From: a virus
Virus record (IMG/VR): IMGVR_UViG_3300037087_000272
Location: 1-41,526 of that record
Strand: one strand, 5' to 3'
DNA: 41,526 nt
In this document: positions 8,913-16,096 of the stretch, in pieces
Layout: each line of letters starts with the position of its first letter
Numbering within the stretch: position 1 is the first letter of the stretch
Notes under the pieces: model-generated
Told to the model about the DNA's origin: nothing
The model's database searches: none
Seen by the model: only the letters and a program-made list of their open reading frames with translations
Program-made: the position numbers and the translations under genes

Positions 8913-9545
8913 TGGGATTTTTTAACTCCTGGTATTTACCGGCAAGAATAAACAGGTTGTTCATCAGCAGCTCGGGCTGGTCCAGCAGCCCGCCAGGCGC
9001 CGGCAGAAATCTCCAGTCGGTGGCCTGCATCTGGGTGAAGACCTGGAAGGCCAGCTCCATATCTTCCGGCGTTCCTTCCAGCTCCTCTTCTTCAGGCGGG
9101 TCGCCCTCCACCACCTCTCCGCCTGCCGCGAAAACGTTCAGACGCCTGGCGAGCTGGGTTCTTTTTTTTGAGCCTCCGCGTTCTGCACCCGGTTCGCCGG
9201 GTTCCAGTGCGGGTTGAGCTGGTACACCGCCTGTTCCCAGGCGTAGATCAGCTCGTCCGGCATGGCCATCACCTGCTCCAACGTCGGTGGCCACTTGGAT
9301 AGATCCACCAGTTGCGCTTTCCCTTCGCCATCGTAAATGGCAATGGTCCCTTTCGCCTCAGTCACCGGCGCCACCAGGTCAGGGTACGTAATGCTGCGGA
9401 AGATCTTCACCGCCTCATTCTTCTCGTCCTTATTCTTTTCCGCTTCCTGGTAGGTTATGATCGATCGCTGCATCCCGATCAACCCGGTTGCCTGCACGAT
9501 CACCAGCTTCGCCTCTCCAAACTCAACAATCGCCGAAGGTCTCAT
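8905..9545 (-). CDS. Tail assembly chaperone gpGT-like fusion (by -1 frameshift)
   Basis: Two overlapping frames lie just upstream of the tape measure, exactly as in lambda G/T. The first frame (135 residues) stops at 9138. A second frame, -1 relative to it, is open from before the slip site to 8905. The first frame reads CAA AAA AAA GAA over a run of eight A (minus strand), containing an in-frame A AAA AAA slippery heptamer. A -1 slip there joins residues 1-128 of the first frame to 85 residues beginning RTQLARRLNVF, giving about 213 residues. The T-like part is acidic (DPPEEEELEGTPEDME) and ends YQELKNPNV. Known role of the family: coating the tape measure and recruiting tail tube subunits during assembly. 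Frameshifting itself is inferred. Confidence 0.8.
9138..9545 (-). CDS. Tail assembly chaperone gpG-like (unshifted product)
   Basis: A 135-residue protein (MRPSAIVEFGEAKLVIV...) located between the tail tube and tape measure genes. It holds the typical G-protein end signature in context: a helical tail (DELIYAWEQAVYQLNPHW) followed by the frameshift site at residues 126-128 (Q-K-K) and a short unshifted end EPSSPGV. In lambda-like systems this form is made in large excess over the fusion. The start at 9545 has only a weak GAGAG ribosome site, and a GC-rich hairpin repeat lies 35 bp upstream. Assignment rests on gene order and the slippery site, since these proteins diverge fast. Confidence 0.82.
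   Translation of the reverse strand: MRPSAIVEFGEAKLVIVQATGLIGMQRSIITYQEAEKNKDEKNEAVKIFRSITYPDLVAPVTEAKGTIAIYDGEGKAQLVDLSKWPPTLEQVMAMPDELIYAWEQAVYQLNPHWNPANRVQNAEAQKKEPSSPGV
9162..9170 (-). other. Programmed -1 frameshift slippery site (A-AAA-AAA)
   Basis: Eight consecutive T on the plus strand (9162-9169) give an A8 run in the mRNA. It is phased CAA AAA AAA GAA in the gpG frame, so both P- and A-site tRNAs can re-pair after a -1 slip. The -1 frame is open for 85 further codons to 8905. No other explanation for the conserved-looking -1 frame is apparent. Confidence 0.78.
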
Positions 9546-9580
9546 ATTCTCTCGCTTTTCTTTTCTCTCTTCCTCTTTCT

Positions 9581-9622
9581 CCCCCTCTCCATCTCATGGA
9601 GAGGGGGCAGGGGGGTGAGGTT
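9581..9622. repeat. GC-rich palindromic repeat, copy 1 (after tail tube stop)
   Basis: Arms 9581-9592 (CCCCCTCTCCAT) and 9596-9607 pair perfectly over a 3-nt loop. They are followed by CAGGGGGGTGAGGTT, which ends exactly on the TAA of the tail tube gene at 9621. In the minus-strand mRNA this hairpin lies between the tail tube and chaperone cistrons. It could act as an mRNA-stabilising or processing element. There is no U-tract on the minus strand, so a terminator is less likely. Confidence 0.75.
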
Positions 9623-10445
9623 AATACTCGTACACCGCCGTGATATTGGCGTCGATCGCCGGCGCCGGAGAAAAGGTAATCCCGGTGGTCAGCGAAATGG
9701 TTGGGGTAGCGATCACCCCGATGACGTAAACCTTGACCTTGGTGATTGAAAGCGGCACAGCCCCAACCGGCCAGGCATACACCGTGGCGGGATTGGAGTG
9801 AGCTGCCTTGAAGGCGATGATCTTGGGACGGCCCACGCTGTACGTCCGGATATATTGGCTGCTCAGGAAGCCCTCGACGATTGTCGTAAAAGCCGGCCCC
9901 CACAGGTGTTTGGCCACGGTCATCGGCATCACGCTGTAAACCCGGTCCGCCGGCTGGTCGTTGAAACCGGTTTCCCGTTGGAAGATATAGGCTTTCGGGA
10001 AAACAATCCCGTTCCAGCCGCCGGTACCGGCGCTGCCGGCATCCACGTCAGCGTCCGGAGCATGTTGGTACCCCAGCAGCCCTACCTGCGTTTCAAAGCC
10101 GCGCTTGTCGGTGCCTCCGCCGAACATGGCAATATCGCCAACGCTGAATTGCAGTTGGCCGGAAAGCAGTGCATCCACCACGTCGTTCAACTTTCCGGCA
10201 TGCAGCTCGGCGCTCATTCCTTCCAGTGGCGGCAGCATGTCCTTTGCCACAATCGAATCATCGCCGGTGTGGAAGATCTTCCGCGGTTCCGGGTCGGTGA
10301 CCGTCAGAACCTTGGCTCCCGATAATTTCACCCCTTCATAAGGCACTGTTTCGCTGGTTGCGGCCGGCAGGCCTGCCGCATCCAACGCAAACAAAACACA
10401 AGACCGAAACCCAGCGCCCGATCTCATTCCAGTTGGTGCGCTCAT
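9621..10445 (-). CDS. Major tail (tube) protein
   Basis: A 274-residue protein (MSAPTGMRSGAGFRS...) encoded upstream of the gpG/gpGT chaperones, which is the position of the tail tube subunit in siphoviruses. The body is beta-rich, with conserved-looking blocks such as VPYEGVKLSGAKVL, FSVGDIAMFGGGT and GGWNGIVFPKAYIF. The C-terminal 70 residues (YAWPVGAVPLSITKVKVYVIGVIATPTISLTTG) look like an added small beta domain. It has a good ribosome site (AGGAG, 9 nt before ATG). It is followed at once by a hairpin repeat. Tube identity is inferred from order and size; I see no family-specific motif. Confidence 0.8.
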   Translation of the reverse strand: MSAPTGMRSGAGFRSCVLFALDAAGLPAATSETVPYEGVKLSGAKVLTVTDPEPRKIFHTGDDSIVAKDMLPPLEGMSAELHAGKLNDVVDALLSGQLQFSVGDIAMFGGGTDKRGFETQVGLLGYQHAPDADVDAGSAGTGGWNGIVFPKAYIFQRETGFNDQPADRVYSVMPMTVAKHLWGPAFTTIVEGFLSSQYIRTYSVGRPKIIAFKAAHSNPATVYAWPVGAVPLSITKVKVYVIGVIATPTISLTTGITFSPAPAIDANITAVYEY

Positions 10446-10457
10446 AGTTTTTTACTC

Positions 10458-10910
10458 CTATTCAACATAATTGAACCCGATATGTTCCTGGACCTGCAGC
10501 TTGAACTCGATCCCGAGGTACTTTTGCTCCGAGTTGTCAAACGGGAAAGCGATCACGCCCGAGTCGCCGGTCACCAGTGCGATCTGCACCCCGGCCAGGT
10601 TTCCCAGCAGCGGGTGAGATGCAAAGTAATCCCGCACCCTCGTGAAGAACGGCTCACACAGCCGCTCTCCCTCTCCCGGGATCCCCAGCACCACCGGCAG
10701 CACGTACAGTCGCATGGTATAGATCCTTGCTTCCAGGTCCATCCCATCGCCCAGGTTTTGCCAGTCGTCGGTCGCTTGCCCGGTCAGGTTGATGAACGCC
10801 GGCAGCTCGGCCGTATTTAGGCTTTCAGGTACCTGAACGAAAGCATGTTTAACTCCGCTGATCAAGATCTGCATTGCTGCCAGTTTGGTTTTAACAGTTG
10901 CTACACTCAT
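10458..10910 (-). CDS. Tail completion / terminator-like protein (gpU-like position)
   Basis: A 150-residue protein encoded between the head-tail connector and the tail tube. That position is normally held by tail terminator or neck proteins (lambda gpU, HK97 gp10/gp11 equivalents). The sequence is an alpha/beta mix: an N-terminal helix (TVKTKLAAMQILISG), a central strand-rich part (EARIYTMRLYVLPVVLG) and FFTRVRDYFASHPLL. The C-terminus is strand-rich (YLGIEFKLQVQEHIGFNY), matching the alpha+beta fold of the terminator family in general. Start at 10910 lies 3 nt after the connector stop. No motif proves the role. Confidence 0.62.
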   Translation of the reverse strand: MSVATVKTKLAAMQILISGVKHAFVQVPESLNTAELPAFINLTGQATDDWQNLGDGMDLEARIYTMRLYVLPVVLGIPGEGERLCEPFFTRVRDYFASHPLLGNLAGVQIALVTGDSGVIAFPFDNSEQKYLGIEFKLQVQEHIGFNYVE

Positions 10911-10913
10911 AGC

Positions 10914-11516
10914 TCACCAGGGGACATTTCTCGTATAGCGTGCCAGGCCATCTTGTACCCGGATCGGCAGCGCCTTGATGTACTGCACCGTTCCCAGGTC
11001 GTTGATCCCGATCGTGTCGCTCATCCCGCTCTGGCTCTCCTTGTAGAACCGGATCGTCAGCAGGGTGGCCAGCTCTTGCAGATCGTCGGGAAGGTTGGCT
11101 GTGGCAGCCCCCAACCCTCCCGTGTAGCTGATTTGCACCATAGACCTACCACGCAGAAACGTCCCCCACACTTCCACTGCCTTTCCACCGCTGATCATGA
11201 GTGATTGAGTATCCAGGCTTTGCCAGCCCTGGGTTGGATCCATCCGAAAGGCTATGGCGCTGACCGCGGTGATGATCGGTTTGTGTGGCCAGGCCAGCAG
11301 GCGCCCATGGTTGTCGATCAACGGGTTGCGGTATCCGGACAGGATCTCGCCGCTGATTGCTTCGCTTTTGAAGTAATCAATTGCGTCTTCCCGCCCGGTC
11401 ACCAGCCGGTCGATGGCCCGGCTGGCCTGGGTGATCTTGCGGCTGATCAGCGCATCATCGGTGGTTTCAACGATGTGCGCGTCGGCCCTGACGTTTGCGA
11501 GCGTGGTGTAATCCAT
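10914..11516 (-). CDS. Head-tail connector / adaptor (HK97 gp6-like)
   Basis: A 200-residue protein just after the major capsid gene. The N-terminal helix bundle signature (DYTTLANVRADAHI ... ISRKITQASRAIDRLVTGRE) fits the gp6-like connector family, in which an LxxLKxxLR-type first helix precedes a second helix. The middle has the typical beta segment (PIITAVSAIAFRMDP ... VEVWGTFLRGRSMVQISYTGG). It ends with a helix carrying the D-L-Q-ELATLLTIRFYKE pattern. The known role is to form a ring between portal and tail. The assignment is consistent with both pattern and location. Confidence 0.78.
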   Translation of the reverse strand: MDYTTLANVRADAHIVETTDDALISRKITQASRAIDRLVTGREDAIDYFKSEAISGEILSGYRNPLIDNHGRLLAWPHKPIITAVSAIAFRMDPTQGWQSLDTQSLMISGGKAVEVWGTFLRGRSMVQISYTGGLGAATANLPDDLQELATLLTIRFYKESQSGMSDTIGINDLGTVQYIKALPIRVQDGLARYTRNVPW

Positions 11517-11544
11517 GGTTTACCAGTTTTCTCCTTTTCCTCCG

Positions 11545-11634
11545 CTCCCCCTCTCCATCCTATGTATCCCGATGTTCTGGTCGGGATGGAGAGGGGGCTC
11601 GGGGGTGAGGTTCCGAGGGGGCCGGGGGGTGAGG
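11545..11634. repeat. GC-rich palindromic repeat, copy 2 (after capsid stop)
   Basis: Arms CCCCCTCTCCATCC (11547-11560) and its complement GGATGGAGAGGGGG bracket a 24-nt insertion. Two tandem GGGTGAGGTT-type tails follow. The second tail ends on the TAA (11637-11635) of the major capsid gene, the same junction seen at copy 1. It lies between the capsid and connector cistrons. Confidence 0.72.
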
Positions 11635-13182
11635 TTAAACGTCCGCGATATTGTCGATGATGTCGATCGCCGGCGGGAAGTACAGGGCCAGCACGCCGTC
11701 GAAATAGACGCCGCTTTCGTACTTGCGGGTGCGCAGCGGCCATTCCATCTGGTAGTAATCCCGGCGCAGCTTCTTCTCGAAGATGTTGGGCACGTTGTTG
11801 ACTGGGTACGGCAGGCTCCAGGTCACGCCCATCATCGTGCCGGGTGGCATGTTGGGATGGATCGTGATCGGCACGTCCTGCTTGCCGGTCTGGGCGAACT
11901 TGTTCAGGATCGAGGCCACCCGCGCCCCGGCCACGATGTTGCCTTGGGCATCCACCGTGTTCTGCACCACCAGGTGCATGTTGGGGTAGGTCGTCCCCGT
12001 CCCCAGCACCTTCTTGGTGATGTTCTTGGCTTCCTGGCTGTTGACGAAGATCTCGTCGACACTCAGGCGGTAGTTATCCCAGCGGTCCTTGAACATGGCG
12101 TCGATCTCCACGATCCCGCCCGCTCCGTCGCCGGTCAGGCCGGTGCCAACTCCGGCAGTGCCGGCGGCCAGGTGCGCCACGTACGCGCCTGAACCGGATT
12201 TGTAAGCCTGGTAAAGCAGCCCATCGTAGGCATAGGCGTTCTTGGAGTAATCGGTCGCCCCGGTGGGCAGCGCGGCCCGGCTGGCGGTCACGTAGCTGGT
12301 AATGCTCACGCTGTTGATCGTGGTGATCTTCTGCAGCTTGCCGTTGTTGGTGCTGGTCCCCAGGAACCAAAGGTAAGCGATGGCGCCCGGGATCTGGGTG
12401 CACGTCGCGTGCACGCCCCAGGTGTCCGCAGGCGTCAGGGTGGTGATGTCGGCCTGGTTGGAGACCTTCGAAAGGCCCGCGCCATAGGTGAAGGCCGCCG
12501 AACCGTCCGCTGGGGTCACGCTCACCAGGTCCGGCACGGTTGCCAGGCTTGAGCCCAGGTACCCGTGATGGGTCACTGCGAACACGTTCATGTAGTAGTG
12601 GGCTGCGGCCGGGATGGTTCCGCCTGCCGCATCCGCTACCGGCACACCCAGTACGGGCACGTCCAGCAGGATCGAATCACCGTTGGCGCCCAGGTCGGAA
12701 ACCTCTTCCTCGATCATGGTCGCCCACAGCAGCCGCTGGCCGGTGGTGGCGCGCACGTTCTCGAAATTCTCCGCCGCCAGCTCGGCCTCGAAGGTCACCG
12801 AGTCTTCCAACCCGAACGACTTGTAGGAGGCGCTCTTGGGCGTGGCCGTGGTGGTCACCAGGCCGTTGCGGATGCCTTCCGGCACGAACCCGCGCAGCCC
12901 CAGCGCATTGATCGCCGTTACGCTGATCCAGTTGGTGGCCGTGCCGCCGCCGCCCGGAACCCGGGGGATGCGGTTGCGCAGTGGGGTCAAGACCGGGAAC
13001 AGGTTTTTGGCAGGCGACTGCAGGTCGTACCATACCAGGCCGGTGGCCTGGTTGATTCCGGCCTTGGAGACCTCTGCGATTACCCGCGGGTCACCTTGCC
13101 GGCGATTGCTCGCTGCCAGGGATTTCTTGAACTGGTCAAGCGCCTGCTGGCTGAGCTGAGACAGATCTGAAATTGTATTCAT
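11635..13182 (-). CDS. Major capsid protein, HK97-like fold with probable inserted beta domain
   Basis: About 515 residues from ATG 13182 (MNTISDLSQLSQQ), chosen because AAGGAGA lies 6 nt upstream. The frame is open to 13239, but those codons fall in a repeat. Order in the operon (protease/scaffold, then this, then connector) and the N-terminal pattern fit an HK97-fold capsid: a helical N-arm, an E-loop-like KSASYKSFGLEDSVTFE, then a spine-helix-like IEEEVSDLGANGDSILLD. Residues about 187-305 look like an insertion with FN3/Ig-like rhythm (AAHYYMNVFAVT and GAIAYLWFLGTS). The core resumes at VEIDAMFKDRWDNYRLSVDE and ends with YPVNNVPNIFEKKLRRDYYQ. The usual HK97 capsid is 280-400 residues; the excess is explained by the insert. 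Confidence 0.85.
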   Translation of the reverse strand: MNTISDLSQLSQQALDQFKKSLAASNRRQGDPRVIAEVSKAGINQATGLVWYDLQSPAKNLFPVLTPLRNRIPRVPGGGGTATNWISVTAINALGLRGFVPEGIRNGLVTTTATPKSASYKSFGLEDSVTFEAELAAENFENVRATTGQRLLWATMIEEEVSDLGANGDSILLDVPVLGVPVADAAGGTIPAAAHYYMNVFAVTHHGYLGSSLATVPDLVSVTPADGSAAFTYGAGLSKVSNQADITTLTPADTWGVHATCTQIPGAIAYLWFLGTSTNNGKLQKITTINSVSITSYVTASRAALPTGATDYSKNAYAYDGLLYQAYKSGSGAYVAHLAAGTAGVGTGLTGDGAGGIVEIDAMFKDRWDNYRLSVDEIFVNSQEAKNITKKVLGTGTTYPNMHLVVQNTVDAQGNIVAGARVASILNKFAQTGKQDVPITIHPNMPPGTMMGVTWSLPYPVNNVPNIFEKKLRRDYYQMEWPLRTRKYESGVYFDGVLALYFPPAIDIIDNIADV

Positions 13183-13212
13183 CGTTCTTCTCCTTAGAGA
13201 GTGTCTTCCCTT

Positions 13213-13270
13213 CCTCCTCTCCTCCCCTCTCCATTGCATGGAGGGGGGCCGGGGTGAGGTGGGGTGAGGT
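13213..13270. repeat. GC-rich palindromic repeat, copy 3 (between scaffold and capsid genes)
   Basis: A slightly degraded copy: CCCCTCTCCAT, TGC loop, ATGGAGGGG, followed by two GGGGTGAGGT tails. It lies in the 106-bp gap between the protease/scaffold stop (13289) and the capsid start (13182). It is in the same orientation as copies 1, 2 and 4. Confidence 0.7.
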
Positions 13271-13288
13271 CCTGCCAGTCAGCAGGTT

Positions 13289-14131
13289 TTACCGCTTACC
13301 AAACCCAATGTAATTGGGCTGAGCGTTCAAAATTTCCATCTGCGCAATCTTTTGGCTCAAGATTTGCCGGGTCTCGGCATCCGTGCTGGGGTCGTTCATC
13401 AGCCCCTTCAGGATCTCCACCGGCTGCCCGGCTACGTTGGCCCCTGCCGGCCCGCCCCATGGCAGCTCGCGCAATTTTGGCTTTTCCTTCAATCCCTCCA
13501 CCTGGTCGCTCAGGTCCTCGACCGCTGAGGCAATCCGCGCAATGTCGCCGCTGAACGCCTTGCTGATCTCCTGCAGGCGGCTGTCCAAAGCCGTCAGGTC
13601 CGCCTTGCTGATGGTGTCTGCCGGCTTCTCGGATTTTTCAATCTTAGCCGGCGCAGCGTAGGCTGCCAGCACCTTGCTGGCGATGGCGTCGCCCTTGGCA
13701 GCCAGGCTGGTGGCCAGCGCCTTGATCACCAGGTGCGGCGAGGTTGGATGAGAGGCGGCCTTTTTCATCTCCTCATCCTTTGCATCGCCTTCAGGGGGCT
13801 TCTCCTCTTCAGCGGGCTGCTCGCTGTTCAGCCCTTCCAGCGCTGCGGCCTTTTCTTCTTCAGTTGCGGGGGCTTCTGGAGCAGCCTCGCCATCGCCTTC
13901 CGCAGGCGGTTCCTCGCCCAGGGCAGCGTGCTCGCCCTCGGCCTCTTCGGCAGGTTCGGCGATGACTTCAACCTCAGCGCCGTTGGCCTGCATCGCCAGC
14001 GCAATTGCGTTGGTGTACATTCCCGCTTTCTCCAGATCGCCGGCGAGCTCGGCTTCATTCCGCAGCTCTTGAAGCATTTCAACGGCTTTCGTGGGATCGG
14101 CGGCCTTCTGGACCACAGTCTTTTTTGCCAT
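13289..14131 (-). CDS. Nested in-frame scaffold protein (internal start)
   Basis: ATG 14131, residue 197 of the protease gene, begins MAKKTVVQKAADPTK right at the end of the protease domain. The 10 bases before it are GGAAGGGAGC in context, placing AAGGGAG 5 nt before the ATG. This is a stronger site than that of the full-length gene. The 280-residue product would hold only the acidic linker and the coiled C-terminus. The arrangement matches lambda C/Nu3, where the scaffold is made from an internal start in the protease gene. Inferred from the start signal and domain boundary. Confidence 0.6.
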   Translation of the reverse strand: MAKKTVVQKAADPTKAVEMLQELRNEAELAGDLEKAGMYTNAIALAMQANGAEVEVIAEPAEEAEGEHAALGEEPPAEGDGEAAPEAPATEEEKAAALEGLNSEQPAEEEKPPEGDAKDEEMKKAASHPTSPHLVIKALATSLAAKGDAIASKVLAAYAAPAKIEKSEKPADTISKADLTALDSRLQEISKAFSGDIARIASAVEDLSDQVEGLKEKPKLRELPWGGPAGANVAGQPVEILKGLMNDPSTDAETRQILSQKIAQMEILNAQPNYIGFGKR

Positions 14132-14719
14132 ATTGGCTCCCTTCCACAACACAATTTTGGCGCCGGGGTTAGCCGGACGATCCACTAAACTGATCTCGTC
14201 GAAACTGATCGACTGGATCAAACGCACTACTTTATCGGCCATTTTTACGATCTTCAGCTTGAAAACGCTCGCCTTGATGCTGAAGCCTTTGTAAACGCCG
14301 GTAATCACTTTTTCCCAGGCCAGCGGGTCAACTACATGTGCGATCACGTGGAACGGGTTGGTGAGTTTTCGCCCGTTCGGCAGCTCTACCACACCGCGGA
14401 TTACTTCGGCCTTAACGATGGTTCCCACCGCCGAATCGTCCTGGTGCATTTCATGCAGGCTGGCCCATTCCATGTATTCGGGCAGCGCCTTTTCAATCGC
14501 AGCCGCTTCCACCAGGTCTCCCTCGTAAAAGACCTGTCCATCCGGATGCCGGCCATTGGCTTCGTCTGGGGGCCAAAAACCTCCCTGCAGGTCTACGTCC
14601 TCCGAGCTGGCGTATCCCTCCACCAGGTGCTGCTGGTCGTCGCGCTTCTCGATCGTTAAAAAGCTCGCATGATCGAATAGTGCGCTCTTCGAAGCCCAGG
14701 CCTTTTTCACGTCGCTCAT
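13289..14719 (-). CDS. Prohead protease (XkdF-like) fused to scaffold domain
   Basis: A 476-residue protein. The first ~195 residues have the layout of a phage prohead serine protease of the XkdF/U35 type: VEGYASSEDVDLQGG, then WASLHEMHQDDSAVGTIV (catalytic His candidate), then GVYKGFSIKASV (catalytic Ser candidate) and the closing SFDEISLVDRPANPGAKI. The rest is charged and coiled: an acidic Ala/Glu/Pro-rich region (about 250-320) and helical segments (DSRLQEISKAFSGDIARIASAVEDL), as in scaffolds. It is immediately upstream of the capsid gene. An internal ATG at 14131 with a good ribosome site probably makes the scaffold alone. Role: capsid assembly followed by cleavage of scaffold and capsid N-arms. 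Confidence 0.85.
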   Translation of the reverse strand: MSDVKKAWASKSALFDHASFLTIEKRDDQQHLVEGYASSEDVDLQGGFWPPDEANGRHPDGQVFYEGDLVEAAAIEKALPEYMEWASLHEMHQDDSAVGTIVKAEVIRGVVELPNGRKLTNPFHVIAHVVDPLAWEKVITGVYKGFSIKASVFKLKIVKMADKVVRLIQSISFDEISLVDRPANPGAKIVLWKGANMAKKTVVQKAADPTKAVEMLQELRNEAELAGDLEKAGMYTNAIALAMQANGAEVEVIAEPAEEAEGEHAALGEEPPAEGDGEAAPEAPATEEEKAAALEGLNSEQPAEEEKPPEGDAKDEEMKKAASHPTSPHLVIKALATSLAAKGDAIASKVLAAYAAPAKIEKSEKPADTISKADLTALDSRLQEISKAFSGDIARIASAVEDLSDQVEGLKEKPKLRELPWGGPAGANVAGQPVEILKGLMNDPSTDAETRQILSQKIAQMEILNAQPNYIGFGKR

Positions 14720-14720
14720 C

Positions 14721-15515
14721 TCAGGCCTCGTTGTATGACAGGATCAGGATGTCGATCTGCCCGGCGCCGCTGGTCTGGCCCTGCAGCCGCTTGACGGCCG
14801 TGGTCGTCTTCCACTTGCCATGCGGCGAGAAGTGGAACGGCACCCCGGCTTTCAGGTTGATCTTGCCGAAGTCGGCGTTGGTCGTTTCCTCGGTCAAAGT
14901 CAGCGTCATGTCGGCGGCCGCCGTGATCAACAGGTCGGTGATCACCGCTTTCAACCCGGCCGTAGGCGCAGCGATTAAGTTCGCCTTGGCCGCGGACATA
15001 TCTGCGCTGGACGTGGTGGCCATGATCGAGGTCCAGCTCGGTCCGCCATCCTGGACGGACGTGATTGCCGCCGGTGGGGTCAATGTGGCCAGTTGGGCGG
15101 CCGTCAGCACCACCGGCACGCTCGCAGCCGCCACGGCCTGCCCCAGGGCCGGGATCTTATCCACGTCGGCCTTGATTGCCGCCAGGTTGCCACCGCTCTC
15201 TTGGGCATACCCGGAAATGGCTGCGGGTGGGGTCAGCGTGCTGACTTGCGCTGCGGTTAACACCACCGGCATGGAGGCAGCAGCCAATGCCTGACCCTGG
15301 GCCGGAATCTTATCTACATCGGCTTTAATAAGCGCCAGGTTGCCGCCTTCCAGCGCCAGCAGCGACGTGTTGAGGTTGGCGCCTGCATTGGCGGTCATTT
15401 CGCCCACGGTAGCCGTTACGTGGCTGGGAAAGGAAAAAGTGCCATCCCCTTCATCGATCACCTTGACCGGTATGGGACCGGCCGGACCCTGAAAATAAAC
15501 GTAGGTATCTGCCAT
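14721..15515 (-). CDS. Virion-module protein with two 44-residue internal repeats
   Basis: A 264-residue protein with an excellent ribosome site (AGGAGG). Residues 57-100 and 108-151 are near-identical repeats built on GGNLAxIKADVDKIP and PVVLTAAQxxTLTPPAAI. Residues 1-45 form a small beta part (MADTYVYFQGPAGPIPVKVI), and the C-terminal 110 residues are a separate beta-type domain (ADMTLTLTEETTNADFGKINL ... FHFSPHGKWK). The repeat type is common in phage structural proteins and may form extended helices or a decoration shaft. It sits between the gp10-like gene and the protease, with a 1-nt gap to the latter. Possibly a head fibre or decoration protein; the function is not established. Confidence 0.7.
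   Translation of the reverse strand: MADTYVYFQGPAGPIPVKVIDEGDGTFSFPSHVTATVGEMTANAGANLNTSLLALEGGNLALIKADVDKIPAQGQALAAASMPVVLTAAQVSTLTPPAAISGYAQESGGNLAAIKADVDKIPALGQAVAAASVPVVLTAAQLATLTPPAAITSVQDGGPSWTSIMATTSSADMSAAKANLIAAPTAGLKAVITDLLITAAADMTLTLTEETTNADFGKINLKAGVPFHFSPHGKWKTTTAVKRLQGQTSGAGQIDILILSYNEA
15063..15347 (-). repeat. Two 132-bp direct repeats inside the virion-module gene
   Basis: 15216-15347 and 15063-15194 encode the two 44-residue repeats of the protein above, separated by an octapeptide-length spacer. The protein copies differ at only a few positions, and the DNA is more diverged at third positions. Confidence 0.75.
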
Positions 15516-15523
15516 CGCTCCTC

Positions 15524-16096
15524 CTAAAAATGAATCTGGTTCAACATCTCATTCCAGGCTGCCTGGATATCCGGGTCCGCCTGCTCCAACGCCGTATCGA
15601 TCCTCGGCCAGCCGATCTGGGCGAATACCGCCGCCTGGTCCACACCCTGCACTGCCGGGGCATAAGTCACGTCCGTGCCGACCACGCCCACGATTTCAGC
15701 GTTTCCTACCTGTACCTCGCTGGTCCAGCTCTTGCCGAGCTGCTGGCTGGTGGGGTTCAGTTTGAAAGCAAATACGCCCTGCGCCCGCTGCGCCTTCCTG
15801 GCCCGCACGATGCCCTGGGCTTTGCCGAACTTCGCTACTCCGCCAACCGGCTTGTGCTTGATCGGGTACCATTGGCCCCGGTTGCGCTCGTAGTAGCCCA
15901 TCGGGCGGCCTTTCCCGTCGACCCTGCCCGGCCGGTTGGCCGCCGTAGCTTCCGGATATTCCTTCAAAAACCCTTCCACCGCCAGGCAGCTCTTGGTCAT
16001 GGCCGTCACCGCCAGCGCCTGGTTCTGGTCGCCGGTCAAATCCGTCAGCGCCTTGGTCAGCTCGTCGTATCCGTCCAGTTCCAGCTCTTCGATCAT
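15524..16096 (-). CDS. HK97 gp10-like neck/virion protein
   Basis: 190 residues from ATG 16096 (MIEELELDGYDELTKAL), chosen because it overlaps the upstream stop by 4 bp (ATGA). The frame is open upstream, but those codons duplicate the head morphogenesis gene in another frame. The N-terminus has the GYDELTKALTDL-type helix typical of gp10-like proteins, then VEGFLKEYPEATAANRP. A basic Arg/Lys-Gly region follows (RKAQRAQGVFAFKLNPTSQQLGKSW), and then VGNAEIVGVVGTDVTYAPAVQG, a pattern shared by HK97 gp10/virion morphogenesis families. These proteins act at the head-tail neck. Its position before the capsid gene instead of after it is unusual. Confidence 0.65.
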   Translation of the reverse strand: MIEELELDGYDELTKALTDLTGDQNQALAVTAMTKSCLAVEGFLKEYPEATAANRPGRVDGKGRPMGYYERNRGQWYPIKHKPVGGVAKFGKAQGIVRARKAQRAQGVFAFKLNPTSQQLGKSWTSEVQVGNAEIVGVVGTDVTYAPAVQGVDQAAVFAQIGWPRIDTALEQADPDIQAAWNEMLNQIHF

